Part shown: positions 52,601 through 64,000 of the stretch, piece after piece
Position numbering within the stretch: the stretch's first letter is position 1
Layout of the letters: the number at the start of each line of letters is the position of its first letter
Assembly: GCA_907165275.2 (NCBI GenBank)
Contig: OU015674.1
Coordinates: 2,356,001 to 2,420,000, forward strand
Length of the DNA stretch: 64,000 bases
Source: Zygaena filipendulae
Taxonomy: Eukaryota > Arthropoda > Insecta > Lepidoptera > Zygaenidae
Reading direction: 5' to 3'
The notes under the pieces: generated by a model
Database searches by the model: none
What the model saw: only the letters and a program-made list of their open reading frames with translations
Told to the model about the DNA's origin: nothing
Program-made: the position numbers and the translations under genes

Positions 52601-53609
52601 TGAAACTGTTTTGGCAAATAAATTGTATATCTGTTCTGTTTAAGGTGGCGCGCCACCATATTATGCAGCCTCTCAGCCGATAGAGGCCGTGGGCGGCGCA
52701 ATAAAAGTGTTTTCTCAATTTACAGAGAATCGCAAGCTAAAAGATAGATTTTGATGATAAATGCGACAGGATGAGTGTTTAATACATCTTTCATTTAAAA
52801 TTTTTATATGGTCTTACGCGCATTATTATCCTTTAACTACAAGAAAATTAGGAATAACCGCCCGAAACGTAGTCACACACACTTGCAAATCGATTAGTAC
52901 AAGCGGAATCTGATTCTGAATTTGACTTATTTATGTATGAGTCTCGTTGGCGCTGTGGTGTAATACGTCTCTTTTTGTAAATAATGAATCGTGAAAATCT
53001 CGTGTTCAAACCTAAGATTGCGATTCCAATTTTTGTAACAAATTTTCTCAAATTTGTTTATATATACTTATTTATAGAACTACAAACGATTTATTTTTCG
53101 TTCTGTTTTGGAATTTATTTTAATTCCAAAAAAGAAAATTTAAAGGATATAGAATTAGAATCTAAGAAAATATAAAGATGGATAAAGCTAAATAAAAATA
53201 TTGGACTTATTTTTAATACAACCTTTCCCTGCAGGTTACACACGTACCTACTTGCGTAAATATTGGGACTGAAAATAATTTTGGGTATAAAAAAAACTCT
53301 AGGTCCTAATCTAAATTTCAAGATTTCGGGATTTACTTGGTGATAAAAAAATTGAAATCTTATAATATCTCCGACACTATGACCACAATACCATCATCTA
53401 TGTATTTCAGCAGTCTATGTAATTTACGTCATCAACTAGGATGTTTGTAATTTTAGAAAAAAAATCAATCATAGAATATCCAATACTAAATAGAATCGCA
53501 GTTCAACTCAAAACTACAGGTTTTGAGTTGAACTGATTCGTGATAACTTTACAAAAAAAGTACATAATTCCACAAAGACACTGACATTACAATCCCTACT
53601 AAATACTAA
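52601..53609. other. No gene seen
   Basis: This is AT-rich sequence with an inverted pair CAACTCAAAACTACAGGTTT / TTTTGAGTTGAACTG at 53500-53532. Short reading frames here have no domain. Confidence 0.35.
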
Positions 53610-54025
53610 TAATATTATAAATGCGAAAGTTACTCTGTCTGTTTGTTACGCTTTCACGGCTCAGCCGATCATCACGAAATTTTGCATACACGTTGTCAGG
53701 GGTACAGAAAAGGACATAGGGTACTTACTTTATATGCCGGAATTCCCGCGGGAACTCCAAAATTAACACCGGTGAAATCTAATGAGATTTTGCATATACG
53801 TTGTCAGGGGTACAGAGAAGGTACCCTATATACATAGGGTACTTTATATTCCGGAATTCCCGCGGGAACTCCAAAATTAACAACGGTGAAATCCAATGAG
53901 ATTTCGCATATACGTTGTCAAGGGTACAGAGAAGGTACCCTATATGCATAGGGTACTTTATATCCCGGAATTCCTGCGGGATCTCCGAAATTGCCGCGGG
54001 TAAAACAGCGGGGAACAGCTAGTAC
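53610..54025. repeat. Three tandem short-repeat units, about 115 bp
   Basis: CATATACGTTGTCAGGGGTA, ATAGGGTACTTTATATTCCG, GGAATTCCCGCGGGAACTCC and AAAATTAACAACGGTGAAAT occur three times. The array starts with ATAATATTATAAATGCGAAA and ends GGGGAACAGCTAGT. It is the same superfamily as 51975-52600, with a different internal sequence. Confidence 0.7.
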
Positions 54026-55306
54026 TCTTATAAACCGAGATTTGAACCGTAATTCTATAAAAGGATTAGAGCCAGACGTTAGTACGCATAGTGGTTATAT
54101 ACTCTTTGGTCTAGCCACTCAACCTATATACCGCTTGGTGTTATTACACGAAAAAAAAACATAAACACATTCTGCCGTTGTTCCATTTCAAAATTTAAAT
54201 TTTGACATCTTGTGATAATAATATTTTTTATCTACTCTGACGTGTTAACCGAAACGTCATAATCTGTCAAGTGCGTGTGGCGCCATTTTGTCGAATCACT
54301 ACCTACGTACCTTGCTGCATATAATCTAAGATTTATTTGTATTTTTCTATGAAACCTTTATTAAATGGTTACTGTTTTGAAATTTAGAAAATATTTCCTA
54401 ACTGGCAATGTATTTTTATCCAATTTGAATAAAAATTAAACCAACAAATTGTAGAAGACAAAAAAGTTGTTATTTTTTAAGTACTTTTTAATTCAAAAGT
54501 CGTTAGGATTCAAATAAAATAGAAGATATATTATATTACAAATTCATTTATTTACCATTTACAATTGTTAATTTACACGATCCAATATAATTTAATATAT
54601 TTTATCTTGTACGAACGTGTTGTAATGACGACCAAACTTTTCACGTTTCAAGCTCGCTGAACAAAAATCTGTCACAATTTCAATCTCATCGACCATTCTG
54701 TAATAGCTATTTATTCATCGCAACTGGTTAAACTAAGGTATTTTCATTAATTTAAGGAGTCATAATAATCAGTAAAAGTCAATTTAAGTCTATGAAATGA
54801 ATAGTTTTAAAGTAATAGACATAACAAAAAAACCCTCTAATTTCAACAAAAAAGGTAGTGTTCCACAGAAATAGTCATAAGTTTAAAACTAGTCCACAGA
54901 TTTAAAATGCAAATGCCACAATAGAAACTACAATAAATTACCTTTTAATTATAATCAAGACCATTGGTTTATGTTTTTATTAATAAAATATCACGACATG
55001 AATATCTTTACATTTTCCATCAAATTTTCCCAAATTTTCCATACAAAATTGAAACAGTGTTAGCCAAGTATGGATGCGGCATTTGGCTATTTCATAGTAA
55101 TACATTTTAGAACACAAATTTGTAATACAAAATTTACATACTTTATTCAGTTTTTTGGTTTCAATTTGGGAATTTATATCCTGTTTTTTTTTACATTTTC
55201 AAAGAAAAAAATAATTTTATTGATGTTTATTACTTGGTTTAATTAACTGAGTCACAATGAATTGCATCACCGAAAATAAAAAAAAAGTTTATTTGCATGT
55301 GTTTAT
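54026..55306. other. No gene seen
   Basis: This AT-rich stretch has no exon with good splice sites and no clear repeat. It probably lies downstream of the minus-strand exon at 55307. Confidence 0.35.
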
Positions 55307-55571
55307 TTACATTATTCCCTCTATGAATTTATTTAACATTTTTAAAGGTTTAAATTGATTACAGAAAACCAAAATGTTTTCTCTGTATGAATAAAATTCC
55401 ATTCTCAACACAAAGTGTAAAAAAGGCAGCCTCTGGCTCCGGTAACGAGGGTGACAACTTCCTTTTTTTGTGTCGAAGAACATTCTGTCCACCCTCGGTA
55501 TAAACGCCGGGAAGATGTTTTCCTCCTCGTCACCCGCCTTTTCGTCCTCCTCGTCACTGTCATATTCGCTC
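55307..55571 (-). CDS. Possible last exon, acidic protein
   Basis: The acceptor TTTGTTATAG is followed by SEYDSDEEDEKAGDEEENIF, PAFIPRVDRMFFD and a basic stretch, ending KMLNKFIEGIM and a stop at 55307-55309. AATAAA follows downstream on the minus strand. The acidic run followed by PAFIPRxxxxFF resembles the Barentsz/CASC3 core (NPAxIPRKGxFFEHD) but lacks the rest, so this is only a hint. It could be a decayed gene copy. Confidence 0.4.
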
Positions 55572-55964
55572 CCTATAACAAAGTGAAATATATGAGAAAA
55601 AAAGCGTCGTGGTTTGATCTAAATAAAATTTCCCAGCATAGAATTAAATATCTACCGTAGTTAAGAGACGTTTCCTACAAAATGTTTTTCTAAAATAAAA
55701 GTATTTACTCCTCATAACATCAGCTATATGCCATTGAAAGTTCCATCAAAATCGGTTCAGCCGTTTCAGAGATTAGCCGGGACAACCACAGACAGACAGA
55801 GAAATTTAAAAAAATGGATTTTATGTATATACTTTCATAATATGCATTTAATGAAAAGCTGTTACTTTGGAATTACAAACATAAACTTCGATTTTATCTA
55901 TAAGTGCATGTGTATAGATATATAAATTAATATACATACACTGTTGAAACTTCTGGCTACTCTT

Positions 55965-56070
55965 CGTCGAGTCCCCGGATCCGGCCACCACCACGGGAAA
56001 GCACTCCCCGTGCCCTGCGCGACCCACCTCTATTTTTTTTCTCTTCGCTTCTCTTCTTCACTTTTCGGTT
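55965..56070 (-). CDS. Possible upstream exon, basic RGG-type
   Basis: The minus strand reads KKRSEEKKNRGGSRRARGVL and then SRGGGRIRG, preceded by a branch-site-like CTTACTAACCGAAAAG. No good donor was found at its right place, so its link to 55307-55571 is uncertain. A possible noncoding first exon with a GTAAGT donor lies near 56740-56860. Confidence 0.3.
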
Positions 56071-56999
56071 AGTAAGCAAATCCAAAAACCAAACATGCAT
56101 TAACAAAAACAGGAGAAGGTTAGATAAAATATTGAAAAAAAAACCAACAAAACGAAATAAAAAATCAAAATTAGGCAAAGGTTAGGTACCTAGGGGATCA
56201 CGAGAACATTTATCATTAAAGGTTATCATTAAAAAATTTATAAAATTTAGAACAAAAAAAAAATTAAATTAGTATTTCCATAATCATTAAAATTTCTTTC
56301 AATTAACTTACAATTCAAAATATTTAAATATTTGAACCAAAATATTTTTGATAAAGCGATTCTGTAAAATAGTCCGATGCCGCATCCATACTTGTCTTAC
56401 CGCGTCCTAAAACTACTGCTTACGTCATGCTAATGACATCTATCAGCGGCAAAATCGGGCATGATTTGATATAAATTACAAAATTTACTTTTTGGTTAAA
56501 TTTACACACATAAACCAGATTAAAAACGATAGTTTATGATATTATCCACACAATTTGATGTTAATTCAACAATGCATTATGAAAAAATCACAAGAATTAA
56601 TTACAACAAAGCTACGATACAGACATGATATTGTCACCATTTAGATACTTCGACAAATTCAACGTAAATTAAATCACAAATTAAACGTAAATACACCCAA
56701 AAACTTTATAAAAATAGGAAGATAATATATTTAACTTACGTTTTCACGTCATTATTATCACTATACAGTGGTATTTTAGTTTTTTTCACACAATACTTTG
56801 GCGCGCTCCGCAGGTACCAACCAAAATGGTGGCCATAAACTCAAACAAATTGCTGTACTATTTGTAAGGCGGGAATACTTTAAAATTTCGTATAAAAGTT
56901 GTCAACTTGAATTTCCTCTAATTGTAGATGTGTTCACGAACAATGTTTTTAATAAGTTGGAAGAATGAAAGAGCTACCATTATTTCACTTCAGGCAAAA

Positions 57000-57100
57000 A
57001 TAAACAAATGGTATTTTTTGGCCAGATCTGGCCACCACACGCCCTGAGGGTGTTTGTCAAATGGCCAGACCTGGCCACGACACGCCTCAGGGGATATTTT
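57000..57100. repeat. Pair of TGGCCAGATCTGGCCA palindromes
   Basis: TGGCCAGATCTGGCCACCAC and TGGCCAGACCTGGCCACGAC lie about 45 bp apart, with CACGCCCTGAGGG / CACGCCTCAGGGG following each. It is a short direct repeat of palindromes of unknown role. Confidence 0.5.
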
Positions 57101-58629
57101 ATTGAGTTTCATCAGTAGGTACGTTGAGTTTGTAAAGTATTTTATATTCTACTAGCTGTGTCCCGCGGTTACACCCGCGTGAAACATTTTTTATAAAATT
57201 ACTACTTATTAGATACTGGAGGATACTGTAGTTTCTTATGAGTGAAGTATTTAAAATAACTGGTTCTTTACTTCTTTATAATAATACTAGCTATTTTTCA
57301 TAATATACCTAGAAATTAGCGCGGTTTCACCCACGCTAACTTCAGAGTTTCTGCGTGAATTCCGGGATAAAAACTACCCTGTGTCCTTCTCTGTGCTCCT
57401 AATAATAAAGTGTATGCAAAATTTCTAGATAATCGGTTGAGTAATAAACCGTAACAAACAAACAAACAAACTCATATTCGCATTTCTAATAATAAGTTTA
57501 TCTAGAAGTGTGCATAATGTATATTATGAAAAAGCAGTTTAGATTTGAAATCGTAAACAAAAGCAAAAGCGTAAAATGACAGATAATAAAAAAAAATATC
57601 TATACTTCTAAACTATAATAAAAGAGTAGAATTCGCGATTCTGTACATTGAATATTTTTACCTAAAATGGAGAGGGGTGATAAAAGAAGAGTAACCAAGC
57701 ACAAAAAAAAGTTTTTGAAATTCTTTTCTGTCTGTCTGTCTATTTGTTCACCATAATCTCCAAATCAACTGAACAGATTGTCATGCGGTTTTCACAGGTA
57801 GATTAAGCTTAGCCTGTAGCTACATAATATAGGCTTTGTTTCATTCAAATCGGATATCGGCAAAAAAAGTTGTTACACAAAAACTTTTCACGCGGGTGAA
57901 ACCGCAGGGCACAGCTAGTCATATAATATTGAGACTTCTTCGGAAGTTGTTCTAACCACTGGACCATTATCGTATAGTTCCTCCTGCCGAAAAAATTGTA
58001 TGCATTCAGCCGTCGCGCGTCATTTGAATATATTGATCTTCTTTTATTTAGTTTCATCAAAGCGTGCGTTGGGAAGATAGATTTATTATAATATTGTATT
58101 ATTTGTAAAATATAAATATTTTACTGGCAGTTGATCCTGCCGCGGTTTTGCTCGCGTCAGTTTTTATTTTTATTTTTTTTTGATTACAAAATCAAGGAAA
58201 TAATAAATAATAATGAGTGAACAGTTACATCATTTCGAAAAATTTACAAAAGTAAAGTCTTTATTATACACGGTGTAACGTTACGAGGGTATTTTTTTTG
58301 TAAAAAGACATGCAATATTCGATTCTTGTCTCTAATAGCTGACTAAAAAAAAATTTGGAGAAAAAAACTTACTAAAAAACCACGTGAGTGTCGTGTCGTG
58401 CTCCGCTCGTATTGGTCATAGCGTGATGTTATAGCCTATAGCCGTCCTCGATAAATGACTATCTAACACGAAAATAATTTTTCAATTCGATCCAGTAGTT
58501 CCTGAGATTAGTACGTTCAACCAAACAAACAAACAAACTCTTCAGCTTTATTATTAGTACCTATAAATTAACAAATACAAAGTAGGTATATGCATAGGTA
58601 ATAGTAAAAAATATTATAAGCTTTTGAAA

Positions 58630-59040
58630 ATTACTTCACGTGATCACATAGATATCACGAAAAGATGAAGTTTGACCTACCAACACGATGAGTCTGTAAC
58701 TTGCAGTTTCGGAGGTATGAGCTGTCGAAAATTTGACCATGTGATCACATAGATATCACAAAACATGAAGTTCGAGTACCAACGTGATATGACAGCGTCC
58801 TATAGTTTCGGAGTTATAAGCGTTCAAAAATTTTGTCACGTGAACACATAGATACCACGAAAAAATGAAGTTTAAACAGCAACATGATGGGGTTGTCTCA
58901 TACTAGTTTCGAGGGTATGAGCTTTACAAAAAAAAAAAAATTTTTTGAAGATATTAAAAATTTGATCACGTGGTCACATAGACACAATAAAAATATGAAG
59001 TTGTACCAACATTATATGGCTGCGTGTCATTGCTGATTGC
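58630..59040. repeat. Minisatellite, four units of about 100-130 bp
   Basis: The units start with CACGTGATCACATAGATATC (58634), CATGTGATCACATAGATATC (58737), CACGTGAACACATAGATACC (58838) and CACGTGGTCACATAGACAC (58968). Each is followed by ATGAAGTT, a PolyX-CCAAC step and GTTTCGGAGGTATGAGC. Each unit carries a CACGTG-like palindrome. Noncoding. Confidence 0.8.
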
Positions 59041-59864
59041 ATCGAAGATAAAAGTTAAATTACTCTGGGCCGTGGTGAGATACAACCATTCGAAAATATG
59101 GTCCCTCTCTTTTACGCATCGAGAAAACAAGAAAGAGATAGCAAGAATTTATGCAACACAAAAATATAAAATACTTGTACGGGCTACCTGTAGCTTATAA
59201 TAATACCTACTTGTACGGGACTCAAAACAAAATGTAGTTATGCCTTCGCTCCGGCTACTAAATACCTACCAACTACATCAGTAATATGTATATTCCAAAT
59301 TCAATTCTAAATTATCCCGGTAGGTAAAATTGTCAAAACTCACGACTCAACGCCGCGACACCTTTCGATCCTTTTGGAACTCACTACAAACTACTGCATT
59401 CGGGGGACTTGTCAGTCTACAGCCAAACCACAGCTGTTTATAGACCGGCCCGCCATTTTCGTACACATATACTGTATACGCTCTCACACAAGTAAGAGAT
59501 TCGACCAAAATTTAATATTTTTGAAATGCTTATAATTATGTTATTTATTCACTATCTGCAAAGATTTGGGACTTATGCGGCATCTAGACCAGTAGTAGTA
59601 TTTTATAAAATAAATTCTAATTACCATAAACAGCCGTAGTGTAAGAAAACTCGGTAGGCAATTTGTATGAAAACTAGCCCTAACACCCGCACCTTAAGTG
59701 TATAATAAAATTATAGCTGTACATTTCCTGAATAAATTAATAATTTTATAAAAAAGTTCACCAATTTTTTTTTACGACTTCATTCAATCACTACAATCAA
59801 TAATGGTTGTATTTTATGTGCCTTGTTATGTTGGCAGGACAAGCAGTGCTCTTGTTACTATTAC
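59041..59864. other. No gene seen
   Basis: This is AT-rich sequence between the minisatellite and the next inverted-repeat element. No exon or structured element can be supported. Confidence 0.35.
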
Positions 59865-60326
59865 GGTCAAACCACACTCTGCCACGACATTTGCTAGAAA
59901 AATATTCTTTCTAATGTTTAATATGAACTAAAACGCACTAAAGGTGGTGAGACGAAATAAAGAAAGTTGCAGGCCCCCTGTGGACAACAATGTCTCGCGA
60001 AATGAAGAAATGGAGAATGCTGGAGGAGGCTTTTGCATCTAAGATGCACTGATAAATAACAAATAAGGATTTAAATCTTGACAATTACATGCTAATGAAT
60101 TATTATTGACATTATTATTTAAATTTGACCTATTGTATAAATTGACATTACTTATTCAAATTATCTAATCTATAATGAAATATATTTTTAATGTAATATG
60201 TATTTATCAGTAATAAAGGGCTAATAATTAAATAATTAAATTAAAAACGCACTAAGCGGCGCGGCGCGGCAGAGTTGCCCCCTGGAGATTATATTGCCGC
60301 GCCGCTTGCTCAAGTGCGGTTTGACC
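59865..60326. mobile_element. Inverted-repeat element, 462 bp
   Basis: The ends are GGTCAAACCACAC and GTGCGGTTTGACC. Inside, AACGCACTAAAGGTGGTGAG and AACGCACTAAGCGGCGCGGC are related direct pieces. It is noncoding, and no clear target duplication was found. Confidence 0.6.
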
Positions 60327-60563
60327 TTTACAACCCAGTAGACATTATTTATTTGCATTCGAGACAACAAACAGTCGTATTCACGGCTTCACTGTCCTCC
60401 GGCGAATGTGTGATCAACGATCGTGTACGCAACTATTGATTTTTGGGCAAAGCTGAAGCTAAAGCCGAAGGTTCGGTCGGACACTAGTTAGTAGTTGGTA
60501 CTTGCCACTTGGTAGACACTTTAGTAATTAAAATACCTAATACAACATGAAGCAAAAGCTTAC

Positions 60564-60755
60564 ATCAAAGTGGTCTTCACAGAAATAAATTGGAGAATTT
60601 AGAGATATAACTGCTGGGTCTCGTCGTGCAAGATTTAACCATTTATATCGTAATGTTTTTTTGTTTGGAACGTAAACAAATAACTTGTTAGGGGTTTTTA
60701 TTGAAGTGTTTTTACACTCTGGAACCGCACAACACTTATACACTTTTGAATTCAT
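60564..60755 (-). CDS. THAP gene D: candidate first exon D1
   Basis: It reads MNSKVYKCCAVPECKNTSIK, then TPNKLFVYVP, KWLNLARRD and FCEDHFD before a GTAAGC donor in phase 0. This gives Cys-x4-Cys, Trp and Cys-x2-His of THAP. An in-frame Met three codons earlier (60764) is also possible; the start was chosen by alignment to D2. It would join 49672-50037 to complete the domain, across about 10.5 kb. Confidence 0.68.
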
Positions 60756-60956
60756 TTTCAGCACATAAAACGCTGAATAACGCGAACGTAGTGAAATATG
60801 AATATTGGTGAATATCTTTGCACCAATTCAATTTCTTGTGTTTATGGAGAAAATAATACTCTCTGACGAGAGTGCAGTAGTGCACTGAATTTGTCTAACG
60901 TTATTGACAACGTTGACCGTTGACGTTTATAATTTCACCAAAGAGAATATAATGCT

Positions 60957-61540
60957 GGGGCCACACTAACAGTTAATTATCACGTTCATGGACGTTTAAC
61001 GTAGGTGTGACCACGATTTAACGCGATAATTTGACAACGCTATTCACAATGCCGTTTCGCGGAGGTTTCACGTTAGGCGATAGCTCAAGCGGCGATACAA
61101 AGAGATTAACGCGAGAATCAATGCGTTGAAGCGGCCACACAACTACACTAAAAATTAACGCAATCATCATCGCGATGATAGGCATTAGGCATTCATGTTT
61201 CCCGTTATGCTACTGCTACACCTGCGTGTTAGGCATTACGTAGATGTGGCCAACATTTTAACGGGTTATGACGTTAAACGTTAAGCGATAAGCTCGGGTG
61301 TCGGTTTTTTGGACACATCAAAGGGTTTTAGCGCGTTCGTAGTGATTACCTTCTCTCTGAGCGCGTTATTCAGCGCACTAAGCGGTGTTGGCTACATTAA
61401 CGCCTTCTCATTCTGCGTGGTGCACGCGCGGAGCAAAACCGTATTTACTTTGATTTGGCGGGAACAATAAAAATACGACAATGGAATGGTTTAAAATTAC
61501 AGCTGCTTCTACCTCCATTGCAAAAAAACAGCTGTTTGAA
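60957..61540 (+). mobile_element. PIF/Harbinger-derived fragment, second copy
   Basis: GGGGCCACACTAACAG, CACAATGCCGTTTCGCG, GCGATAGCTCAAGCGGC and GCGTTGAAGCGGCCACAC match 46940-47160. It ends with ATGGAATGGTTTAAAATTAC, parallel to the MEW start of the first copy. The frame is short and broken. Confidence 0.5.
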
Positions 61541-61599
61541 GCTTCGACCTCCATTTTGTGTTAACTCGTTATTTCTCTAGAAAGTAACGCTTAACGGCA

Positions 61600-62000
61600 C
61601 GTAGGTTTAGGTTTAAAGAATCTTTATTTCTTATAACATTATACTTCACTTAAAATAAGATACAAAGAAGTAGACTATAATTAAGGTTTTGACGTACAAA
61701 AGATTTTTTTAATTTATATTTGTACGTGTTTATGTTATCGCATTTTTTAATGTCGTTAGGTAACGTATTGTACAACTGCGCTCCCACAAATAATATCGTT
61801 TTCTTTCCATAATTTGTCCGTGCGTTAGCAAATTCAAGTTTATATTTATTCCGAAAAGTGTATGTATGTATGTATGTGGTGTATGTATTAGTTGTGATAT
61901 TTTTGATTAAGATAAAAATGCAGTATGTATAAAGTTGTGAAAGATCAAGAATTTTTGTTTTTTTATATAATTGTTTGGTTGAAGTACCTGTACAAATCAA
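61600..62000 (-). pseudogene. CR1-type LINE ORF2 C-terminal fragment
   Basis: The reading frame 61650-62000 ends YGKKTILFVGAQLYNTLPND, IKKCDNINTYKYKLKKSF, the usual C-terminal end of CR1/Jockey-like LINE ORF2. It is followed on the minus strand by AATAAAG and a short TTTAAACC/TAAACC tail, as in CR1 ends. It is 5' truncated, with no reverse transcriptase motifs. Confidence 0.6.
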
Positions 62001-62466
62001 TATTATTCAATAGTAGAATTCCTACTTATAACAATCTTTGGTTAGCAGAAAATAAACAAATAAATAACAAAACAAAATAACAACATAAAATACTCCAGAC
62101 AATAGCAGTTTTCCATATTTGTACTGTGTACTTTTATTATTGTTTTATTATATATTGCCATATAGCAGCAGCGGTCACAGGACAGCGTTTTTGTTAGTAA
62201 CTCAAATTTCATTTTTTTAAAGTTAGGTAATTATTGTAACATAACCTTTCAATTTGTAGAAATAAATACATTTATAGAAATAACAAATACACAAAGACTT
62301 TGTAGATTCGTTACCTATCCAAGATTAGTCATCATAATATCATGCCTCCGTGGCTGCGTTCAGAAACCGCATGGCGCAACCGAGCGCTGCGATGTCATTT
62401 TCTAACGCTCGCAATTTCCAGCTGTAGTAGCAGTAGTCACGGTTCCCAACACAGGTAAAATTTGCG

Positions 62467-62592
62467 ATGGAATCAGGATTTAACAAAGCAAACAGCAGTA
62501 ATTTGCCCAAAATTTACGCCGTTATACTTGGAAAATTTTTCGCAATGAACACCGACTTGTTCATCGAAATTCCGCAATGTCAAAACTTCTAT
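62467..62592 (+). CDS. Possible first exon of a SWIM-zinc-finger type protein
   Basis: ATG at 62467 gives MESGFNKANSSNLPKIYAVI, then LGKFFAMNTDLFIEIP and QCQNFY, with a strong GTAAGT donor in phase 0 at 62593. The MESGFN...NLPK start resembles the N-termini of a family of insect SWIM-domain / YqaJ-nuclease-like proteins. The zinc finger itself would be in later exons, outside the window or not found. The fit is by family memory. Confidence 0.45.
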
Positions 62593-62857
62593 GTAAGTAT
62601 TATGTGAAGAACACAGAAAGTCTTATTTAATTATAATTAATCATATCGTTTGGCAACTAAAAAAATAAGAAGAGTATGAATTATTAGGTACATTTTATAA
62701 AACGAAAATAATTTTTTAACTCAAATAAATAATAAAACCTTATTCGAGTCATAACATTTTATAGGTTATGAGTAGTATATTAAGGTAGATTTTGTAAAAT
62801 TCATTTCTATTACTATACATTTATAAATAGATATATCACGTTGTGTTTAATACTTAC

Positions 62858-63052
62858 ATCAAAATGATCTTCACAGAAATAAATTGTGGAATCAGTTGAT
62901 AAAGTAAGAGCATCTTGCCTCCTTGCCATTTTTAACCACTTTCTTCGTATTTGTTTATTGTGTGGAACGTATATGAATAATTTGTTTGGCGTTTTTATGG
63001 TTGTACTTTTACATTGGGGCACTACACAGTATTTATAATACGAGGAATTCAT
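62858..63052 (-). CDS. THAP gene D: candidate first exon D2
   Basis: It reads MNSSYYKYCVVPQCKSTTIK, then TPNKLFIYVP, KWLKMARRQ and FCEDHFD before a GTAAGT donor in phase 0. It is homologous to D1 over its whole length, so the two are tandem duplicates about 2.3 kb apart. Both could splice to the same second exon, or each may have its own that lies outside the window. Confidence 0.7.
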
Positions 63053-63739
63053 AATTTATTAAAAAACACAATTGACTGTCATAAACAAACACAGCTGTTT
63101 TGCGAGGTGTGACCACAAATTAACTAGACATGGTGTGACGTCATTCAAAACGACATGAAAGTCTTGGCCTTTTTCGCGGTCAATTTCAAGTTCACTTCTA
63201 AACACTCAAAATACTAATATTTTTCTTTTTGTATCTAAATTGTTGTAGGTAGAAGCTTTGTGTCTGTGTGAATTTAATTTTAAGTCGTGTAGGCTGAAAC
63301 CTGACATTTTTATTTAAGAGGAAAATGAATGTGGTCGGGTTAGGAGGGGAAACCCCTCCTAGTATTATATTTTTAGGTGATTTTTAATTCTATTATTCTT
63401 TTTTTTATTTTTACTTATTTTTTTTACTAAGAAAAATAAAGGTATAAAAATATATTAGGTCCTGGAGTAACGCAATCTAGCCCATCATGTAATGTTGGCT
63501 AAGCGATACGTACCTATCTATAGTTTTCTTATTGTCAGTGTTTACCATAAACATAGGTGACGCGACTGTGGTGGTGACTAGCAGTTACGTTAGGACTTTT
63601 GGCCGAATTGACTAGAAATGGACATCAGTTTTATTTATTTGCTTTATTAAGTTCATCGTTATTGATATTGTGCGAATGTGGTGGCTTTGCATAGTGATGA
63701 ACTGTGTGCGGAAATAGTGTAATAGGTAAAATGAAATGT
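63053..63739. other. Upstream of THAP exon D2, no gene seen
   Basis: This is AT-rich sequence with a TGACGTCA-like GTGTGACGTCATTC at 63131. It presumably contains the D2 promoter. No TATA box or repeat is clear. Confidence 0.35.
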
Positions 63740-63955
63740 AGCGTTCATCATGAGGTTGTCGTTGTACTATACAACTTCCCACAGAGCGTCCTATTAAGGT
63801 TCAATTACACATAGTTGTTTCCAAAAGTCCCAGTAAAGCATTGAAATGCATCTTACCAACGCATTTCGAGGTAAACATCAGAAGAAAAAATAAACATTTG
63901 AAATGACTGCATAAACTAAGTTTCCTTTGCATAAACGTAATCTTTACCAAAAAAG
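63740..63955 (-). repeat. Inverted copy of the 25.3-26.6 kb repeat
   Basis: CAACTTCCCACAGAGCGTCC, AAAGCATTGAAATGCATCTT, ACGCATTTCGAGGTAAAC and AAGTTTCCTTTGCATAAAC match the array at 25285-26620 on the other strand. Confidence 0.72.
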
Positions 63956-64000
63956 GTATATGCTTAAAATATTGGTCGTAAATAAATCAAGAGACATTTT

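Noticed and set aside
51975..54025. CRISPR-like array
   Set aside because: Tandem units are diverged transposon repeats of over 100 bp in a eukaryotic genome. There are no short identical repeats with unique spacers.

Overview
The window is eukaryotic nuclear DNA, almost certainly from a moth or butterfly. It is AT-rich, has small exons with GT/AG introns, shows no bacterial operon structure, and is full of insect transposon debris. This includes the 'CCGCGG ... AATATTAGTA' short repeats common in Lepidoptera, tRNA-derived SINEs, MITEs, and hAT, Tc1/mariner, PIF/Harbinger and LINE remnants. Nearly all longer ORFs outside the large LINE are exon pieces or antisense shadows, so the genes below were rebuilt exon by exon from splice sites and reading phase.

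Layout. (1) 1-4190: intergenic, with short repeats and two MITEs. (2) 4190-12733, minus strand: a multi-exon gene (A1) with a THAP DNA-binding domain at its N end, a ZZ-type zinc finger, and an acidic and heptad-repeat tail. The exon carrying most of the ZZ finger is present seven times in tandem. (3) 14176-14732 and 15725-18115, minus strand: two more sets of THAP N-terminal exons (B and C1). (4) 19497-25158, minus strand: an apparently intact non-LTR retrotransposon with 12-bp target-site duplications. (5) 25285-26620: a tandem array of a dispersed repeat. (6) 26890-39828, minus strand: a second copy of the A1 tail and C-type THAP exons (A2/C2), so about 15 kb is tandemly duplicated with a repeat distance near 22 kb. 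The copies differ by later insertions: a solo LTR and the LINE in copy 1, MITEs and transposase relics in copy 2. (7) 42567-45056: nested transposons. (8) 46900-49670: Harbinger-derived pieces, a MITE and a 695-bp foldback element. (9) 49672-63052, minus strand: another THAP gene, with one shared second exon (50 kb) and two candidate alternative first exons (60.8 and 63.1 kb). A plus-strand first exon resembling SWIM-zinc-finger protein N-termini lies between them. (10) The rest is intergenic repeats.

Interpretation. The cluster looks like a young, expanding THAP family in which several THAP N-terminal cassettes, all ending in the same splice phase, sit upstream of one ZZ-containing tail. The joining of cassettes to tails is inferred from phase and order only; no transcripts were seen. 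One short exon between e5 and e6 of A1 is not accounted for, because the phases do not match.
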